NCBI RefSeq assembly: GCF_001880225.1 | Contig: NZ_CP009654.1 | Location: 806,001-870,000 of the forward strand | DNA: 64,000 nt | Origin: Francisella frigiditurris | Lineage (GTDB): Bacteria > Pseudomonadota > Gammaproteobacteria > Francisellales > Francisellaceae | Direction of reading: 5' to 3' | Shown here: positions 8,417 to 19,443 of the stretch, in pieces | How positions within the stretch are numbered: position 1 is the stretch's first letter | Layout: the number at the start of each line of letters is the position of its first letter | Notes under the pieces: generated by a model | Told to the model about the DNA's origin: nothing | The model's input: only the letters and a program-made list of their open reading frames with translations | The model's database searches: none | Translations under genes and position numbers: made by a program

Positions 8417-9524
8417 TTATGTTTTCTCCTTTGATTTCAACCACCTTGATTTTGAGTTTTCCAGGAGCTCCTGTAGAGAATGTCATGAATATATTATTGT
8501 TATTAGTGATTAGAAACGGATATGAAAGATCATATTTTTCTTTATTTTCGAATGTATATATATTTTCCCACTTTTCAGAATCATTACTTTTATATGCAAG
8601 ACTAAGGTTTTGCCTATTCTCAGTAGAGTCATTATATGCCAATAATATTCCATTATTTATTTTTATAGCCGCAATACCAGCATCTGGATTGTTAAGTTCT
8701 GTGAAGCTTCCTTCTGACCAGTTTGCTCCACCATCAAAACTTTCATTAAAATAAATTTTCTTTTTGTTGCTCCTCATTTCTCTATAAAAAGCAAGAGCAT
8801 GAGTATTTGATATGGGAACGACTGTGGGCTGTAGAGTTACTCCATTAGTAGTCATTTCAGAAATGTCTATAAGCTGCCCATTTTTATCAAAAATTAGCCA
8901 TCTACCAGTAAGATTATTAAACTCTTTATAAACAGGTAATCCGAAGTTGCCATTATTTAAGTTTATACTAGCTCCACGAGTAAGAGTACTATAGTTAAAA
9001 ACCGGCGAGGTTAGAACGATTTTAGGCTTGCTCCATGTTTTTCCATCATTATCTGAATAAATTACATTTAAAGAAGAAGTTACCCAACCTCCAGTAGACG
9101 TTGTGAAAAAAAGCCATAATCTATTTCCTTGAGATAGTATGCTAGGATTCCCTAAATGATGAATATATTTTTTTGAAATAGACTGATAGGACTCTCTATC
9201 CATTATTATTTTAGGCTTAGAAAACTGCCATTTGCTATTTACTTTCTTCGCTGTGGCTAAGACTATATCTGTATCGGGTGCAGTCTCTTTAGAACCACTA
9301 TACCAAGTTACAAAAAGTTTATTGTCTAGTGTTGCGATTGAAGAAGCGTGATTATATTGGTATTTGCTCAGTGTGGCAACTTCATTAATTTGTATCTCTT
9401 TAGTTATTTTTGGTAGATTTTGATTAATTTCAAACTGATCGTTTCGATTTTTCTTAAATATAGAATAAGATAAAAGTATGCTGATGTAGCAAATGCTAAA
9501 GATTATGATTACATGTTTTTTCAT
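8409..9524 (-). CDS. Sialidase-like (BNR/Asp-box) protein
   Basis: A 371-aa protein with an N-terminal membrane anchor or signal (residues 4-21, IIIFSICYISILLSYSIF) and a six-bladed-propeller type domain. Two textbook Asp-boxes are visible: SDNDGKTW (157-164) and SFDGGANW (262-269). The segments WYSGSKE, LGNPSIL and TRGASINLNNG fit the sialidase superfamily (GH33-like BNR proteins). It probably acts at the cell surface or periplasm on a glycan. Whether it truly cleaves sialic acid is open, because the arginine triad cannot be assigned by eye. It is the first gene of a pair with the downstream membrane protein. Confidence 0.83.
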   Translation of the reverse strand: MKKHVIIIFSICYISILLSYSIFKKNRNDQFEINQNLPKITKEIQINEVATLSKYQYNHASSIATLDNKLFVTWYSGSKETAPDTDIVLATAKKVNSKWQFSKPKIIMDRESYQSISKKYIHHLGNPSILSQGNRLWLFFTTSTGGWVTSSLNVIYSDNDGKTWSKPKIVLTSPVFNYSTLTRGASINLNNGNFGLPVYKEFNNLTGRWLIFDKNGQLIDISEMTTNGVTLQPTVVPISNTHALAFYREMRSNKKKIYFNESFDGGANWSEGSFTELNNPDAGIAAIKINNGILLAYNDSTENRQNLSLAYKSNDSEKWENIYTFENKEKYDLSYPFLITNNNNIFMTFSTGAPGKLKIKVVEIKGENINA

Positions 9525-9656
9525 GAATTATAAGTAAACTCTTAAAGTTTCTTTTGTTCTTATTCTAAAGTAGAGGGGTCTTTTTATCTATAAAAAAATA
9601 GTAAAGAAGTTCGCCTATATGTTAAGATTTTATCAAAATACTTTATTTTTAAGATT

Positions 9657-11636
9657 ATGTTTTTTAAAAGAGTACTATTAGTTGGAGCATTTGTTGTTTC
9701 GAGTTTAAGTTTTGCTAATGCGCTTACGGATAATCAAGCAGAATTATATAAAAAAGCTTTGAAACTGCTAGATGAAAAGAATTATGATGCGTATTATCCA
9801 ATAAAAGCTAGACTTAAAAATACTGATCTTTATCCATATTTAAAATATAAAGAAATTGCTAGTGATCCTAAACTATTTAGTCAAGATACGATACAAGACT
9901 TTTATACTAAATATAAAGATCAATATTGGATATCTCCATTATCAGAAAAACTAGCTGAATATTATGCAGAGAGCAATCAATGGGATTTATTTAATAAATA
10001 TTATGATGGAAATCTAGGCGTTTCTGGTAAGTGTTGGAAGTATCAATCTGAGTATGAATTAGGGAACAAAGAAACGGCACTAAATGATTTTGGTAAATTA
10101 TGGCAGGATAGAATTTATTTACCTAAAGCATGTAATGTTATACAAAAATATTGGGATGATTCAGCTGATAAGAATAAGGATTATGTAGTTACAAAAGCTT
10201 ATACTTTGGCGTTTGCTGGTAAATTTAGTGATGCCCTATGGCTATTAAAACAATATGTAAAAAATAATGACGATTATGTTAACTATATTTCAGCATGGCA
10301 AGAGGCTTCTAAAAAACCTTCAACCTTAGATAATTTCATAGCTAAGTATCATAAATATAGACGTTTTAATGATGTTTTCTTAGATATATCTAAGGGCTTG
10401 GTTAAAAAAGATGATGAGGAATATGCAAAGCTTTGGGATAGTTTGAATAATAAGCAATTACTTAATACAAAAGTTAAGCATGAAAGCATTTCAATGATAG
10501 CTGTTAGCTTTGCTCACTCTCAATCACCAGCAGCTAAACAGTGGCTAAAAAGAGTTGATCCTAAATATTTGAATGATGTTGCTTGGGAATGGATCTTAAG
10601 AATCGAATTATATAATGATAATTATTCAGGGTTCATTAAAACATACGCAGAGCTTCCAGATAACTTAAAATCTGATGAGGCTTGGAAATATTGGTTGGCA
10701 TATAGTTATAAAAAAACTGGGCAGGAGTCTAAAGCTAAACCAATTTTTGAAGATCTTACAAAAGAGAAGTTAGATTATTATTCATTCTTAGCCTCAGATG
10801 AGTTAGGTAAACCTTATAATTTTGGTCATGTTCAACCTAAGAAGCTTTCTAAACAAGACTTGAAAGAGTTGGCAAAAGAAGACGCAATTCAACAATCGAT
10901 AGATCTTTTCCAAATAGATCAATATAAAGATTCTTCTAATGTATGGAAGTCGTCTATTAGAAATAAGCTTAAGGCAGGAGAAAGATCAAAAATCGAAGAC
11001 TTAGCTCAAGTGGCGGAGTCTAATAAAATGTATTATGCGGCAATATTCAATATGGCAGTATTGGGTGATTACTCTAATATTCCTTTGCTTTTTCCAGCAG
11101 CTTTTGAATCAGATGTTAATGCAGCATCTAAAAAATATGGGGTTGATAAGGCTCTAATATATTCTGTAATGAGAAAAGAGTCTTTATTTGACGTTGATGC
11201 AGGATCTTGGGCAGGTGCTAAAGGCTTAATGCAGTTGACTATTCCAACAGCTGAATTTATCACTAAAAAATATAGAGTCAAATTGAAAGGTGATAAAAAT
11301 GCAGGAATGGATGAATTAATATTTAACCCATATAATAATATTAATTTAGGAGCTGCTAATTTATATTTCTTAGATACATTGTTTGATAAGAATGTGATTT
11401 TAGGTCTAGCTGCGTATAATGCAGGCCCTGGTAATGTAGCTAAATGGTTAACTGATAAGAAGCTACCTGCACCTCAGTGGATAGAGAATGTCCCTTATAA
11501 AGAAACACGCTACTATATTCGTAAAATATTGGTATATATGATTACTTATAATAATTTTGTATTTAAGAATGATAAATATAAGCTTAGTGATTTCTTAGAT
11601 GTTGAGCTATCTAAAGAACAAAGTTTTAGAAAATAG
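9657..11636 (+). CDS. slt: Soluble lytic murein transglycosylase
   Basis: A 659-aa periplasmic enzyme that cleaves the MurNAc-GlcNAc bond of peptidoglycan to give 1,6-anhydro products. A signal peptide (residues 1-~22, ending FANA) is followed by a long alpha-helical superhelix (U- and L-domains). The C-terminal SLT catalytic domain has SVMRKESLFDVDAGSWAGAK with catalytic Glu508, then GLMQLTIPTA and AAYNAGPGNVAKW. Length matches Slt70. It links functionally to AnmK (29515-30660), which recycles the anhydro-MurNAc released by such enzymes. It is transcribed alone. Confidence 0.94.
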   Translation: MFFKRVLLVGAFVVSSLSFANALTDNQAELYKKALKLLDEKNYDAYYPIKARLKNTDLYPYLKYKEIASDPKLFSQDTIQDFYTKYKDQYWISPLSEKLAEYYAESNQWDLFNKYYDGNLGVSGKCWKYQSEYELGNKETALNDFGKLWQDRIYLPKACNVIQKYWDDSADKNKDYVVTKAYTLAFAGKFSDALWLLKQYVKNNDDYVNYISAWQEASKKPSTLDNFIAKYHKYRRFNDVFLDISKGLVKKDDEEYAKLWDSLNNKQLLNTKVKHESISMIAVSFAHSQSPAAKQWLKRVDPKYLNDVAWEWILRIELYNDNYSGFIKTYAELPDNLKSDEAWKYWLAYSYKKTGQESKAKPIFEDLTKEKLDYYSFLASDELGKPYNFGHVQPKKLSKQDLKELAKEDAIQQSIDLFQIDQYKDSSNVWKSSIRNKLKAGERSKIEDLAQVAESNKMYYAAIFNMAVLGDYSNIPLLFPAAFESDVNAASKKYGVDKALIYSVMRKESLFDVDAGSWAGAKGLMQLTIPTAEFITKKYRVKLKGDKNAGMDELIFNPYNNINLGAANLYFLDTLFDKNVILGLAAYNAGPGNVAKWLTDKKLPAPQWIENVPYKETRYYIRKILVYMITYNNFVFKNDKYKLSDFLDVELSKEQSFRK

Positions 11637-11643
11637 CTAATAG

Positions 11644-12249
11644 TTAAAATGCATATTGTAGTCCAGAAGTAACAAAGTTTTGTGATGCGCCACTAAAAGA
11701 TAAAGCATATATATAATCTACTTTTAAACTTAAATTATCGACATATTTTATTGGGAACATTAATCCCACTGGAAAAGCTACAAAACCACCTATTTGATTA
11801 TTTGTGCTTAAGTAGCTTGCAGGGGCGTTTTGTTGGTTGCTAATGTTGTTAACATTTGTGTAACTTATACCAACACTTGTAGCCACAGCAGCTGTTACAT
11901 AATTATTGATTTTATAATAAAATTTTCCTGCTCCTGAGAAGTAATTATTAACTTGAGTTGTGTTATATGCATCAATAATAAAGGTTTGGTAGCCAAACTC
12001 TAATGCAAAAGATTCAACAAATCTGTAACCAATATTAGCAAGGAAAGTTCCACCACCATTAGGCATATTAGTTTGTTGCCCCCATCCACCATTTATATTT
12101 ATATATGGAGTAGGTTTAAATGTGTTTTTAGTTACATCATCTAAATTATTTATATTTAAATAATTACCTGTAATTGTATCAAAACTATATGTTGCTAAAG
12201 GTAAGCTTAGAAGTAAAAATATACTTGAAAGTTTTAGCTTGTGTAGCAT
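11644..12249 (-). CDS. Outer-membrane beta-barrel protein
   Basis: A 201-aa protein with a signal peptide (MLHKLKLSSIFLLLSLPLATYS). The rest alternates polar and hydrophobic residues as in an eight-stranded barrel of the OmpA/OmpW-like kind (GGTFLANIGYRFVESFALEF, KFYYKINNYVTAAVATSVGI). It ends in the strand GLQYAF, with the C-terminal Phe used by the BAM complex. No peptidoglycan-binding domain is present. The ligand or role is unknown. It is convergent with slt (7 nt between stops). Confidence 0.8.
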   Translation of the reverse strand: MLHKLKLSSIFLLLSLPLATYSFDTITGNYLNINNLDDVTKNTFKPTPYININGGWGQQTNMPNGGGTFLANIGYRFVESFALEFGYQTFIIDAYNTTQVNNYFSGAGKFYYKINNYVTAAVATSVGISYTNVNNISNQQNAPASYLSTNNQIGGFVAFPVGLMFPIKYVDNLSLKVDYIYALSFSGASQNFVTSGLQYAF

Positions 12250-12331
12250 ATTAGGAACTTTAGCAAGAGCAAAATAGAATGCTGATTATATCATATATTT
12301 AAGTTTTTGAATTGTTTGAAATACTTTTCTT

Positions 12332-13141
12332 TTAAGAGATCATTATCAATAAGATTAAAACTAAGAATCCAAGATAAATTACATTTTGTATCTTGTGCGG
12401 CATTTTTGTTGATAGTAATGTTCCTAGAGGCGCTCCAATAAAAGCTCCTAATATTAATCCTATAGCGGCTGGCATATATACGAAACCAAAACAATATGAA
12501 GGAATATTTACATTGTTATATCCTGTAATAATATAAGTGATTGCTCCAAAAAGAGCTATGAATGGTGTTATGGCTGATGCGATTGCTGCAGCTTGTGATA
12601 TTGTAAAATTACGATGTTTAAGAAAAGGTACAATCATAACGCTAGAGCCAATACCAAGAAGAACAGCAATACTGCCTGTTATAAATCCATATATTCCAGC
12701 TAATATTTTCTTAGGCTCTTCAAATTCTATTATATTACTAGTGTTTTTGTGAGTGAAAAGTTTATATGCCCATTTGAGTATAGTGAATATAAGAAAAAAT
12801 ATAAAAAATATTTTTAAGATTTTACTAGATAAGAAAGTTGCAGCAATTGCGCCGAATATTGTTCCAATTATAACACCAACCTTTAATGGTAAAACAATTT
12901 TCCAGACTATGTTTTTAGCTTTATGGTGTGAATATGTACTAATTATAGATGTGAAAATCATTACAAAAAGAGAGGTTGCTATAGCTATGTGCATAAAATT
13001 AGCTGAATATGTTGGCTCATAGATAGCTAAAAAAATCATCATAACAGGAACTACTGTTAGTCCTCCACCAAGTCCAAAGAGTCCAGATAATAACCCTACA
13101 AGTATCCCTGTTAATATAAAGCATATTGCAATTAGAAGCAT
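12332..13141 (-). CDS. TauE/SafE-family sulfite/anion exporter
   Basis: A 269-aa inner-membrane protein with about eight helices and the two-repeat layout of the TauE/SafE (DUF81) family. The glycine-rich signatures are GLLSGLFGLGGGLTVVPVM near the N-terminus and AVLLGIGSSVMIVPFLKHR in the second half. Family members are thought to move sulfite, sulfoacetate or other small organic anions. The substrate here cannot be read. It is divergent from the amino-acid permease across a 183-nt AT-rich gap that should carry both promoters. Confidence 0.87.
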   Translation of the reverse strand: MLLIAICFILTGILVGLLSGLFGLGGGLTVVPVMMIFLAIYEPTYSANFMHIAIATSLFVMIFTSIISTYSHHKAKNIVWKIVLPLKVGVIIGTIFGAIAATFLSSKILKIFFIFFLIFTILKWAYKLFTHKNTSNIIEFEEPKKILAGIYGFITGSIAVLLGIGSSVMIVPFLKHRNFTISQAAAIASAITPFIALFGAITYIITGYNNVNIPSYCFGFVYMPAAIGLILGAFIGAPLGTLLSTKMPHKIQNVIYLGFLVLILLIMIS

Positions 13142-13324
13142 GAAATTTCATTAAACTTGAATGGGCTTATAAGCATATTAACTTGTATTAAACTTTTTGT
13201 ATAGTATCAATAAAACTATAAAGAACTTATGAAAAATATTGAATTAATATAATACTATAAGATTAGTATTTCTATTTGATATGTGGTTATATATAAATAG
13301 TTTTGATAATTTTAAGAGGATATT

Positions 13325-14863
13325 ATGAAGGAGCAAACAACGAAAAAATCTCTATCACCATTTCACTTAGTATTAATGTCTACAGGAGGAATGGTTGGAA
13401 CTGGTTGGCTATTTTCTCCCTATTATGCATTTCAAGGAGCTGGTGTTTGGGCGATTCTTTCTTGGGTTATTGCAGCAGTACTAATTCTTTTTGTGGCTTT
13501 TACTTTTGCTGAGATTGTTACATTTTTGCCTATCAGAGGCGGATTTATGAGATTCTTTGATATTACTCATTCTAAGAGTTTAGGATTTGTAATGTTGATG
13601 TTAGGTTGGTTAAGTTATGTGGTTTACTTACCGATTGAAGCACAGGGAGCAACTCAATATATAGCATTCTGGTTTCCTAGCTTAGTAAATAATAATGCTG
13701 GTGAAGTGACACTTTCTTTACATGGACTAGTATTATCATTTTTGATAATGGTATTTCTAACGATGTTTAATGCATCTCATGTAAAAAGAGTAGCTAATGC
13801 TAATGTTGGTGTTAGTATTATAAAAATCATACTACCACTATCTATAGCAATATTTGTAATAGCTCTTTATGGAAAGGTTGATAATTTAACTGCAAATTAT
13901 AACAGTACACCTTTTAATATGAGTAATATCTTGTTTGTTATTACTTCTACAGGTATGGCATTTGCTTTTTCGGGATTTCAGAATGGTTTAATTTTGGCAG
14001 CAGAGGCTAAAAAGCCACATATTGCATTACCATTGTCCGTAATAGTACCTGTTTTAGTGGGCTTAACAATGTATTTATTATTAACAATGATATATATGTT
14101 TTGTATGTCTGGAGATTATAGAGCTGTATTTGACGCAACAGCTCCGTTACTTGGTATATTAAGTATGCTAGGTTTAAACTATTTATTTATGATTCTTTTT
14201 ATAGATGCTGTTATTTCTCCACTTGGTACAGCTAATGTTTTCACAGCTGTAACAGCAAGAATATTGCAAACTGTAGGTTTGGTATTTTCTTGGAAAAAGC
14301 TACAGAAGTTAAATAAGAATGATGTTCCAATAGTTGCTTTATGGATTAATTTCTTTGTAGCCTTATTATTCTTAGTTCCAACTCCTACTTGGGCAGAGCT
14401 TGTAAACTTTTTATCTAGTCTTTTGATGATTACGTGTATGGCTGGCCCTGTGACATTAATGATTTTTAGAATAAATAAACCTAATGATGAAAGAAAATTT
14501 AGATTGAAAGCATATTCACTATTTGGGTATTTAGGATTTATTGGATGTACATTATTTGTTTACTGGTCAGGACTAACTAATTTAGTAGGTTTATTTGTAC
14601 TATCTTTGATTTTATTGATAATTTATCAGTTCTCAATGGTTAAAGAATATGGGAGAGCAAAAATAGATGCCTTTATATTTATTAGCTATTTAGGATTATT
14701 ATCATTAATCTCATACGCGGCTAAGGCTAGTATTGTTCCTTTCCCATATGATCATCTTTTTGTAGTTATACTATCTGTTATTTACTTAAGACTCTTTGTT
14801 TCTTTAAGAGATTCTGAGACAAACATTGATCAAAAAATGGAAAAAATCAGTTTATATGGTTAA
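13325..14863 (+). CDS. Amino-acid permease (APC family)
   Basis: A 512-aa transporter with about 12 helices. The N-terminal segment LVLMSTGGMVGTGWLFSPYY is the unwound TM1 Gly-rich substrate loop of APC proteins, and AFSGFQNGLILAAEAKKPHIA is the TM6 region. It resembles the group of amino-acid permeases including amino-acid/polyamine antiporters. The precise substrate is not evident. An AGAGG Shine-Dalgarno sits 5 nt before the ATG. Francisella depends on host amino acids, so such permeases are often numerous in its genomes. Confidence 0.9.
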   Translation: MKEQTTKKSLSPFHLVLMSTGGMVGTGWLFSPYYAFQGAGVWAILSWVIAAVLILFVAFTFAEIVTFLPIRGGFMRFFDITHSKSLGFVMLMLGWLSYVVYLPIEAQGATQYIAFWFPSLVNNNAGEVTLSLHGLVLSFLIMVFLTMFNASHVKRVANANVGVSIIKIILPLSIAIFVIALYGKVDNLTANYNSTPFNMSNILFVITSTGMAFAFSGFQNGLILAAEAKKPHIALPLSVIVPVLVGLTMYLLLTMIYMFCMSGDYRAVFDATAPLLGILSMLGLNYLFMILFIDAVISPLGTANVFTAVTARILQTVGLVFSWKKLQKLNKNDVPIVALWINFFVALLFLVPTPTWAELVNFLSSLLMITCMAGPVTLMIFRINKPNDERKFRLKAYSLFGYLGFIGCTLFVYWSGLTNLVGLFVLSLILLIIYQFSMVKEYGRAKIDAFIFISYLGLLSLISYAAKASIVPFPYDHLFVVILSVIYLRLFVSLRDSETNIDQKMEKISLYG

Positions 14864-14870
14864 TCCTTTT

Positions 14871-14905
14871 AATTCGCAGTTGCGCTAAAAAAGCGATTGC
14901 AAATT
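14871..14905 (+). terminator. Stem-loop after the permease gene
   Basis: AATTCGCA pairs with TGCAAATT (one mismatch) and the inner CGC with GCG, around an A-rich loop. It starts 8 nt after the permease stop and before gcvT. It lacks a clear T-run, so it may be a weak terminator or an mRNA-end stabiliser. Confidence 0.4.
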
Positions 14906-14958
14906 AAGTCTCTATTATATAAATTCTTTCATATAAGCACTTTACTTTTTTCTAAACT

Positions 14959-16035
14959 ATGCTTAAAACTGTTCTTCATGATACTCATGTTTCAAGTGGT
15001 GCTAAAATGGTCGATTTCTCAGGTTGGGAAATGCCAATTAGCTACGGATCACAAATAGCAGAACATAACTCAGTAAGAGAAGCTTGTGGGATATTTGATG
15101 TATCACATATGCTCGCTTTAGATATTATGGGAAATGATACCTCTGATTTTTTAAGATACCTATTAGCAAATGATATAAATAAAGTACAAGCTAATGAAGC
15201 TCAATATGGCTGTATGCTAAATGCAGATGGCGGTATTGTTGATGATCTTATAGTTTATAAAATTAATGATAATTTTTTTAGATTGGTTATAAATGCAGGT
15301 AATAGAGCTAGTGATTTTGAGTGGATTAAGCAAAATTCAAGTGGCTATGATGTTGAAATCACACCTAAAGAAAATTTAGCAATTATTGCAGTACAGGGTC
15401 CAAAAGCTTCTGAAGTTTTATCAAAAACTTTAGATAAAGCTGTATCAGAGAGAGTTTTGTCTCTAAATCCATTTAACTTTTTATTCCATGATGAATGGAT
15501 GTTTGCAAGAACCGGGTATACTGGTGAAGATGGCTTTGAGATAGCTGTGCCACGAGATGAAGCTGTATCATTTTGGAATGATTTAGTTGCAAATGGAGCT
15601 AACTCTTGTGGATTAGGAGCTAGAGATACCCTTAGGCTAGAGGCTGGTATGCATCTTTATGGCTCAGATATGGACACTTCGACCTCTCCACTAGATAGAG
15701 GTTTGGGTTGGAGTGTTGATTTAAAAGATGAAAATAGAGATTTTATTGGTAAATCAGCTGTTCTTAAAAGAAAAGCAGAAGGTGTAGATACTAAATGGGT
15801 TGGTATTGTGCTTAAATCTAAAGGTATTTTAAGAGCTGGTCAGCAAATAGTATTTGATAATGGTGAAGTTGGGTTTATAACAAGTGGAAGCTTTTCCCCT
15901 ACACTTAAGTACTCTATTGCTTTAGCGTATGTTCCGAAAGATGCTAGTAATCCCCAGGTTGTTATAAGAGACAAACACTTGCCTGTAGAGATTGTCAAAC
16001 CAAAATTCGTAAAGAATGGAAAATCATTAATTTAA
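14959..16035 (+). CDS. gcvT: Glycine cleavage system T protein (aminomethyltransferase)
   Basis: A 358-aa folate-dependent enzyme that takes the aminomethyl group from lipoylated GcvH, releasing ammonia and making 5,10-methylene-THF. Family marks are the start [38 protein letters not shown], the [12 protein letters not shown] segment and [14 protein letters not shown]. Length is normal. It is first of four consecutive gcv genes (T-H-PA-PB) on one strand. There is no clear Shine-Dalgarno. I looked for a glycine riboswitch in the 95-nt leader and saw none. Confidence 0.96.
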   Translation: MLKTVLHDTHVSSGAKMVDFSGWEMPISYGSQIAEHNSVREACGIFDVSHMLALDIMGNDTSDFLRYLLANDINKVQANEAQYGCMLNADGGIVDDLIVYKINDNFFRLVINAGNRASDFEWIKQNSSGYDVEITPKENLAIIAVQGPKASEVLSKTLDKAVSERVLSLNPFNFLFHDEWMFARTGYTGEDGFEIAVPRDEAVSFWNDLVANGANSCGLGARDTLRLEAGMHLYGSDMDTSTSPLDRGLGWSVDLKDENRDFIGKSAVLKRKAEGVDTKWVGIVLKSKGILRAGQQIVFDNGEVGFITSGSFSPTLKYSIALAYVPKDASNPQVVIRDKHLPVEIVKPKFVKNGKSLI

Positions 16036-16065
16036 CTTAGTAAGTATATTTAGGAGACTAAAACT

Positions 16066-16449
16066 ATGGAAAATATCCCTAATAATTTAAAGTACGTAAA
16101 AACACACGAGTGGGTAAAAGTAGAGGGTGATGTAGCAACTGTTGGAATTACAGAATATGCACAATCTCTTTTAGGTGACTTGGTGTATGTTGAACTACCT
16201 GAGGTAGGCGATACTTTAGAGATGGGTGATGATGCTTGTGTTGTTGAATCAGTAAAAGCGGCTTCTGATGTTTATGCTCCGGTAGGTGGAGAAGTGTTAG
16301 AAGTTAATGAAGATTTGGTTGATAGCCCAGAGCAAATTAATAAATCTCCTTTTGAAAGTGGCTGGTTATTTAAGCTAAAAATATCAGATCAAGCAGAAGT
16401 TGAAGGTTTACTTAGTGCTGAAGAATATTCAGCATGTATTGAAGAATAA
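16066..16449 (+). CDS. gcvH: Glycine cleavage system H protein
   Basis: A 127-aa lipoyl carrier that shuttles the aminomethyl group between the P, T and L proteins. The lipoylated lysine is Lys64 in [17 protein letters not shown]. The N-terminal [20 protein letters not shown] and the downstream [11 protein letters not shown] are standard. It is preceded by AGGAGAC, in the gcv cluster 30 nt after gcvT. Confidence 0.97.
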   Translation: MENIPNNLKYVKTHEWVKVEGDVATVGITEYAQSLLGDLVYVELPEVGDTLEMGDDACVVESVKAASDVYAPVGGEVLEVNEDLVDSPEQINKSPFESGWLFKLKISDQAEVEGLLSAEEYSACIEE

Positions 16450-16505
16450 TAAATAAATTTTATCTTTAAAATTCCAAATAATTTAAGCCTTAATTAGGAG
16501 AGCTT

Positions 16506-17867
16506 ATGTCATTTATTCCACATACAGATGAACAAATAAATAAAATGCTTAATATCATTGGAGTTAATTCAGTTGAGGCTCTTTTTGATGAAATTCCAGA
16601 CGCATTAAGAATTGATTCTTTGAAAAATATTCCAGATGGAATTAGCGAGATTAAGCTTGCTAGAATAATGAAAGATAGAACCTCTAAAAATAAAGAGATG
16701 ATAAACTTTATTGGAGCAGGAGCATATCACCATTATATCCCTTCAGCTATATGGGATGTTGTTAGTAGAGGTGAGTATTATACAGCGTACACACCATATC
16801 AGGCCGAAGCATCTCAAGGAAATCTTCAATTGATATATGAATATCAGACAATGATAGCTTCTTTGACAGGTATGGAGGCATCAAATGCTTCAATGTATGA
16901 TGGAGCGACTGCTTTAGCTGAGTCTGTTTTGATGGCTATAAGGTCTAATAAAAAAGCTAAATCTTTAAAAATTTTAGTAGTAGATGCTCTACATCCAGCT
17001 TATGTTGATGTTTTAAAATCTGTTACAAAACATCAGGAAGTTGAAATAGATATTGTAAAACTAGATTCTGAAAAAGGTAAGACAGATTTAGAAACCCTAG
17101 ATAAATATAATGATAATTATGCTGCTATAGTTATCCAAAGTCCAAATTTCTTGGGACAAATTCTAAATGTTGATGCTCTAACAAATTGGGCTCATAGTAG
17201 AGATGCTTTAGTGATAGCTGTAACAAATCCTATGTCTTTAGCTATATTAAAATCACCTGGTGAATGGGGTGATAATGGAGCAGATATCGTATGTGGTGAG
17301 GGTCAACCTTTAGGTATTCCTCTATCTTCAGGAGGTCCATATTTTGGTTTTATGGCTTGTAAGATGAGTCATGTTAGACAAATGCCTGGCAGAATCGTTG
17401 GACGAACTACAGATATGAATGGTAAAGAGGGATTTTGCTTAACATTACAAGCAAGAGAGCAACATATCAGAAGAGCAAAAGCTACATCTAATATATGTAC
17501 GAATCAAGGTTTAATGGTAACAGCAGCGACTATATATATGAGCTTGCTTGGTCCTGAGGGTTTATATAGAGTAGCTAGTAAATCTCATGAAAATACTAAG
17601 AATCTTGCACATAAGTTAGCTGAGATAAAAGGTATTAATATTAGATTTAATAATCCTTTTTTTAATGAAGTGGTTTTAGATTTGCCTATAGACGCGCGAG
17701 AGTTTGTTAAGCAAATGGCAGACAAAAATATAGAGGCTGGCTACTATTTAAGTGAATATGATCCAGAATTAAAAAATTCCATAATGATTTGCTCTACGGA
17801 AATACATGATGAAAGTGATCATGATACGTATGTACAAGCAGCGAAAGAAGTTTTAGCTAAGGTTTAG
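16506..17867 (+). CDS. gcvPA: Glycine dehydrogenase (decarboxylating) subunit 1
   Basis: A 453-aa N-terminal half of the P protein, encoded separately as in many bacteria with split gcvP. Together with subunit 2 it decarboxylates glycine on PLP and loads the aminomethyl group on GcvH. Marks include the start [61 protein letters not shown] and [10 protein letters not shown]. It carries no PLP lysine; that is in subunit 2. It is separated by 10 nt from the ATG of gcvPB, which has its own AGGAG, so the two are co-translated. Confidence 0.96.
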   Translation: MSFIPHTDEQINKMLNIIGVNSVEALFDEIPDALRIDSLKNIPDGISEIKLARIMKDRTSKNKEMINFIGAGAYHHYIPSAIWDVVSRGEYYTAYTPYQAEASQGNLQLIYEYQTMIASLTGMEASNASMYDGATALAESVLMAIRSNKKAKSLKILVVDALHPAYVDVLKSVTKHQEVEIDIVKLDSEKGKTDLETLDKYNDNYAAIVIQSPNFLGQILNVDALTNWAHSRDALVIAVTNPMSLAILKSPGEWGDNGADIVCGEGQPLGIPLSSGGPYFGFMACKMSHVRQMPGRIVGRTTDMNGKEGFCLTLQAREQHIRRAKATSNICTNQGLMVTAATIYMSLLGPEGLYRVASKSHENTKNLAHKLAEIKGINIRFNNPFFNEVVLDLPIDAREFVKQMADKNIEAGYYLSEYDPELKNSIMICSTEIHDESDHDTYVQAAKEVLAKV

Positions 17868-17877
17868 GAGATTGAGA

Positions 17878-19326
17878 ATGGTTATTTTTGAAAGGATTAT
17901 AGGAATAAACTCCAAACCGTTAATGCCAAATAAAAGAGGTGATGTTTCAGATATTCCTAAGGATATGTTGAGAAGCAAGGCTCCATTATTGCCAGAACAA
18001 GCAGAGCTAGATGTGGTTAGACACTATACACAGTTGTCTCGTAAAAATTTTTGTATAGATACAAATTTCTATCCTCTAGGTTCTTGTACTATGAAGTATA
18101 ACCCTAGAGCTGCGCATAAGTTTGCTTCTTTATCAGAGTTTTTAAATAAACATCCATATGGAAGTGTTGAGAATTCTCAAGGTGTATTAGCTTGTCTATA
18201 CGATTTGCAAGAGGTTATCAAAAATTTAACTGGTATGACTGGCGTATCATTAGCACCTATGGCTGGAGCTCAAGGAGAGTTCGCTGGAGTTGCTATGATT
18301 AAAGCGTATCATCATTCTAGAGGTGACTATGAGCGTGATGAGATTATAGTTCCAGATGCTGCTCATGGTACAAACCCAGCAACTGCTAAAGTTTGTGGGC
18401 TTAAGGTGATTGAAATACCTACAAAAAAATGTGGTGACATTGATATAGAAGCTTTAGAGAAAGTTCTTGGTCCTAAGACAGCAGGTATTATGCTAACTAA
18501 TCCATCAACAGTTGGAGTTTTTGAGAGAGAAATAAAAACTATAGCTAATATGGTTCATAAAGCTGGTGGACTTTTATACTATGATGGTGCGAATCTTAAT
18601 GCGATTATGGGTAAAGTAAGACCTGGTGATATGGGGTTTGATGTCCTTCACATGAATTTGCATAAAACTTTTGCGACACCTCATGGTGGCGGTGGACCAG
18701 GAGCTGGACCAGTTGCTGTGAATGACAAGCTTAAGAAGTTTTTACCAATTCCTGTAGTTGGAAAAAAAGAAAATAAATATGTATGGCTAGAAGATAAAGA
18801 TGTCCCAGAAACAATAGGAAAACTTTCGGCATTTGGTGGAAATGTTGGGGTTTTGATAAGAGCATATGTTTATGCAGCTTTACTAGGTGGAGATGGCTTA
18901 TCTAGAGCATCTGAAATGGCTACTCTAAATGCAAACTATATGATGGCTAGACTTAGAGAAGAAGGCTTTACTCTAGCTTATCCAGAAAGAAGAGCTTCTC
19001 ACGAGTTTATAATTACTCTAAAACCAGAGTTACAAAAATATGGAGTTACAGCGACTGATTTTGCTAAGTGCTTAATAGATAGAGGTGTGCATGCACCAAC
19101 TATGTATTTCCCATTATTAGTGCCAGAATGTTTGCTGATTGAACCAACGGAGACAGAAAATATAGATAGTATGGAGAAATTTATACAAGCAATGATTGAG
19201 ATAAGAGATATTGCTGCAAAAGATCCAGAGTATTTAAAAAATGCTCCTTATAATTTACCAGTTCGTCGCCTAGATGATGTTAAAGCTGCAAAAGAGCTTG
19301 ATATTGTTTGGAGTGGTAAACAATAA
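17878..19326 (+). CDS. gcvPB: Glycine dehydrogenase (decarboxylating) subunit 2
   Basis: A 482-aa PLP-binding half of the glycine decarboxylase. The PLP lysine is about Lys263 in [17 protein letters not shown]. Other marks are [22 protein letters not shown] and the late [13 protein letters not shown]. The start is placed at ATG 17878 because AGGAG lies 7 nt upstream. A TTG at 17872 would sit only 1 nt from that Shine-Dalgarno and is not credible. No gene for the L protein (Lpd) is in the cluster; it normally lies elsewhere with a 2-oxoacid dehydrogenase. Confidence 0.96.
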   Translation: MVIFERIIGINSKPLMPNKRGDVSDIPKDMLRSKAPLLPEQAELDVVRHYTQLSRKNFCIDTNFYPLGSCTMKYNPRAAHKFASLSEFLNKHPYGSVENSQGVLACLYDLQEVIKNLTGMTGVSLAPMAGAQGEFAGVAMIKAYHHSRGDYERDEIIVPDAAHGTNPATAKVCGLKVIEIPTKKCGDIDIEALEKVLGPKTAGIMLTNPSTVGVFEREIKTIANMVHKAGGLLYYDGANLNAIMGKVRPGDMGFDVLHMNLHKTFATPHGGGGPGAGPVAVNDKLKKFLPIPVVGKKENKYVWLEDKDVPETIGKLSAFGGNVGVLIRAYVYAALLGGDGLSRASEMATLNANYMMARLREEGFTLAYPERRASHEFIITLKPELQKYGVTATDFAKCLIDRGVHAPTMYFPLLVPECLLIEPTETENIDSMEKFIQAMIEIRDIAAKDPEYLKNAPYNLPVRRLDDVKAAKELDIVWSGKQ

Positions 19327-19443
19327 TAGCTTTATGAAATATTTTTCTAAAATAAATCCCTCAAAAAATTGTTTTAAAGCAGAAAATATTCTAAATTTTA
19401 GATAATACCTTATTACTTTTTAATGACGTTATAAGGATTAATT

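Noticed and set aside
12537-13022. Two plus-strand open frames (71 and 89 codons) across the TauE/SafE gene
   Set aside because: They are antisense shadows of a membrane-protein gene with clear family motifs.
14864-14958. Possible glycine riboswitch before gcvT
   Set aside because: The leader is only 95 nt and shows none of the tandem glycine-aptamer core sequences; only a stem-loop ascribed to the permease end is present.
17872-17880. TTG start for gcvPB
   Set aside because: It is 1 nt from the Shine-Dalgarno; ATG 17878 has the proper 7-nt spacing.
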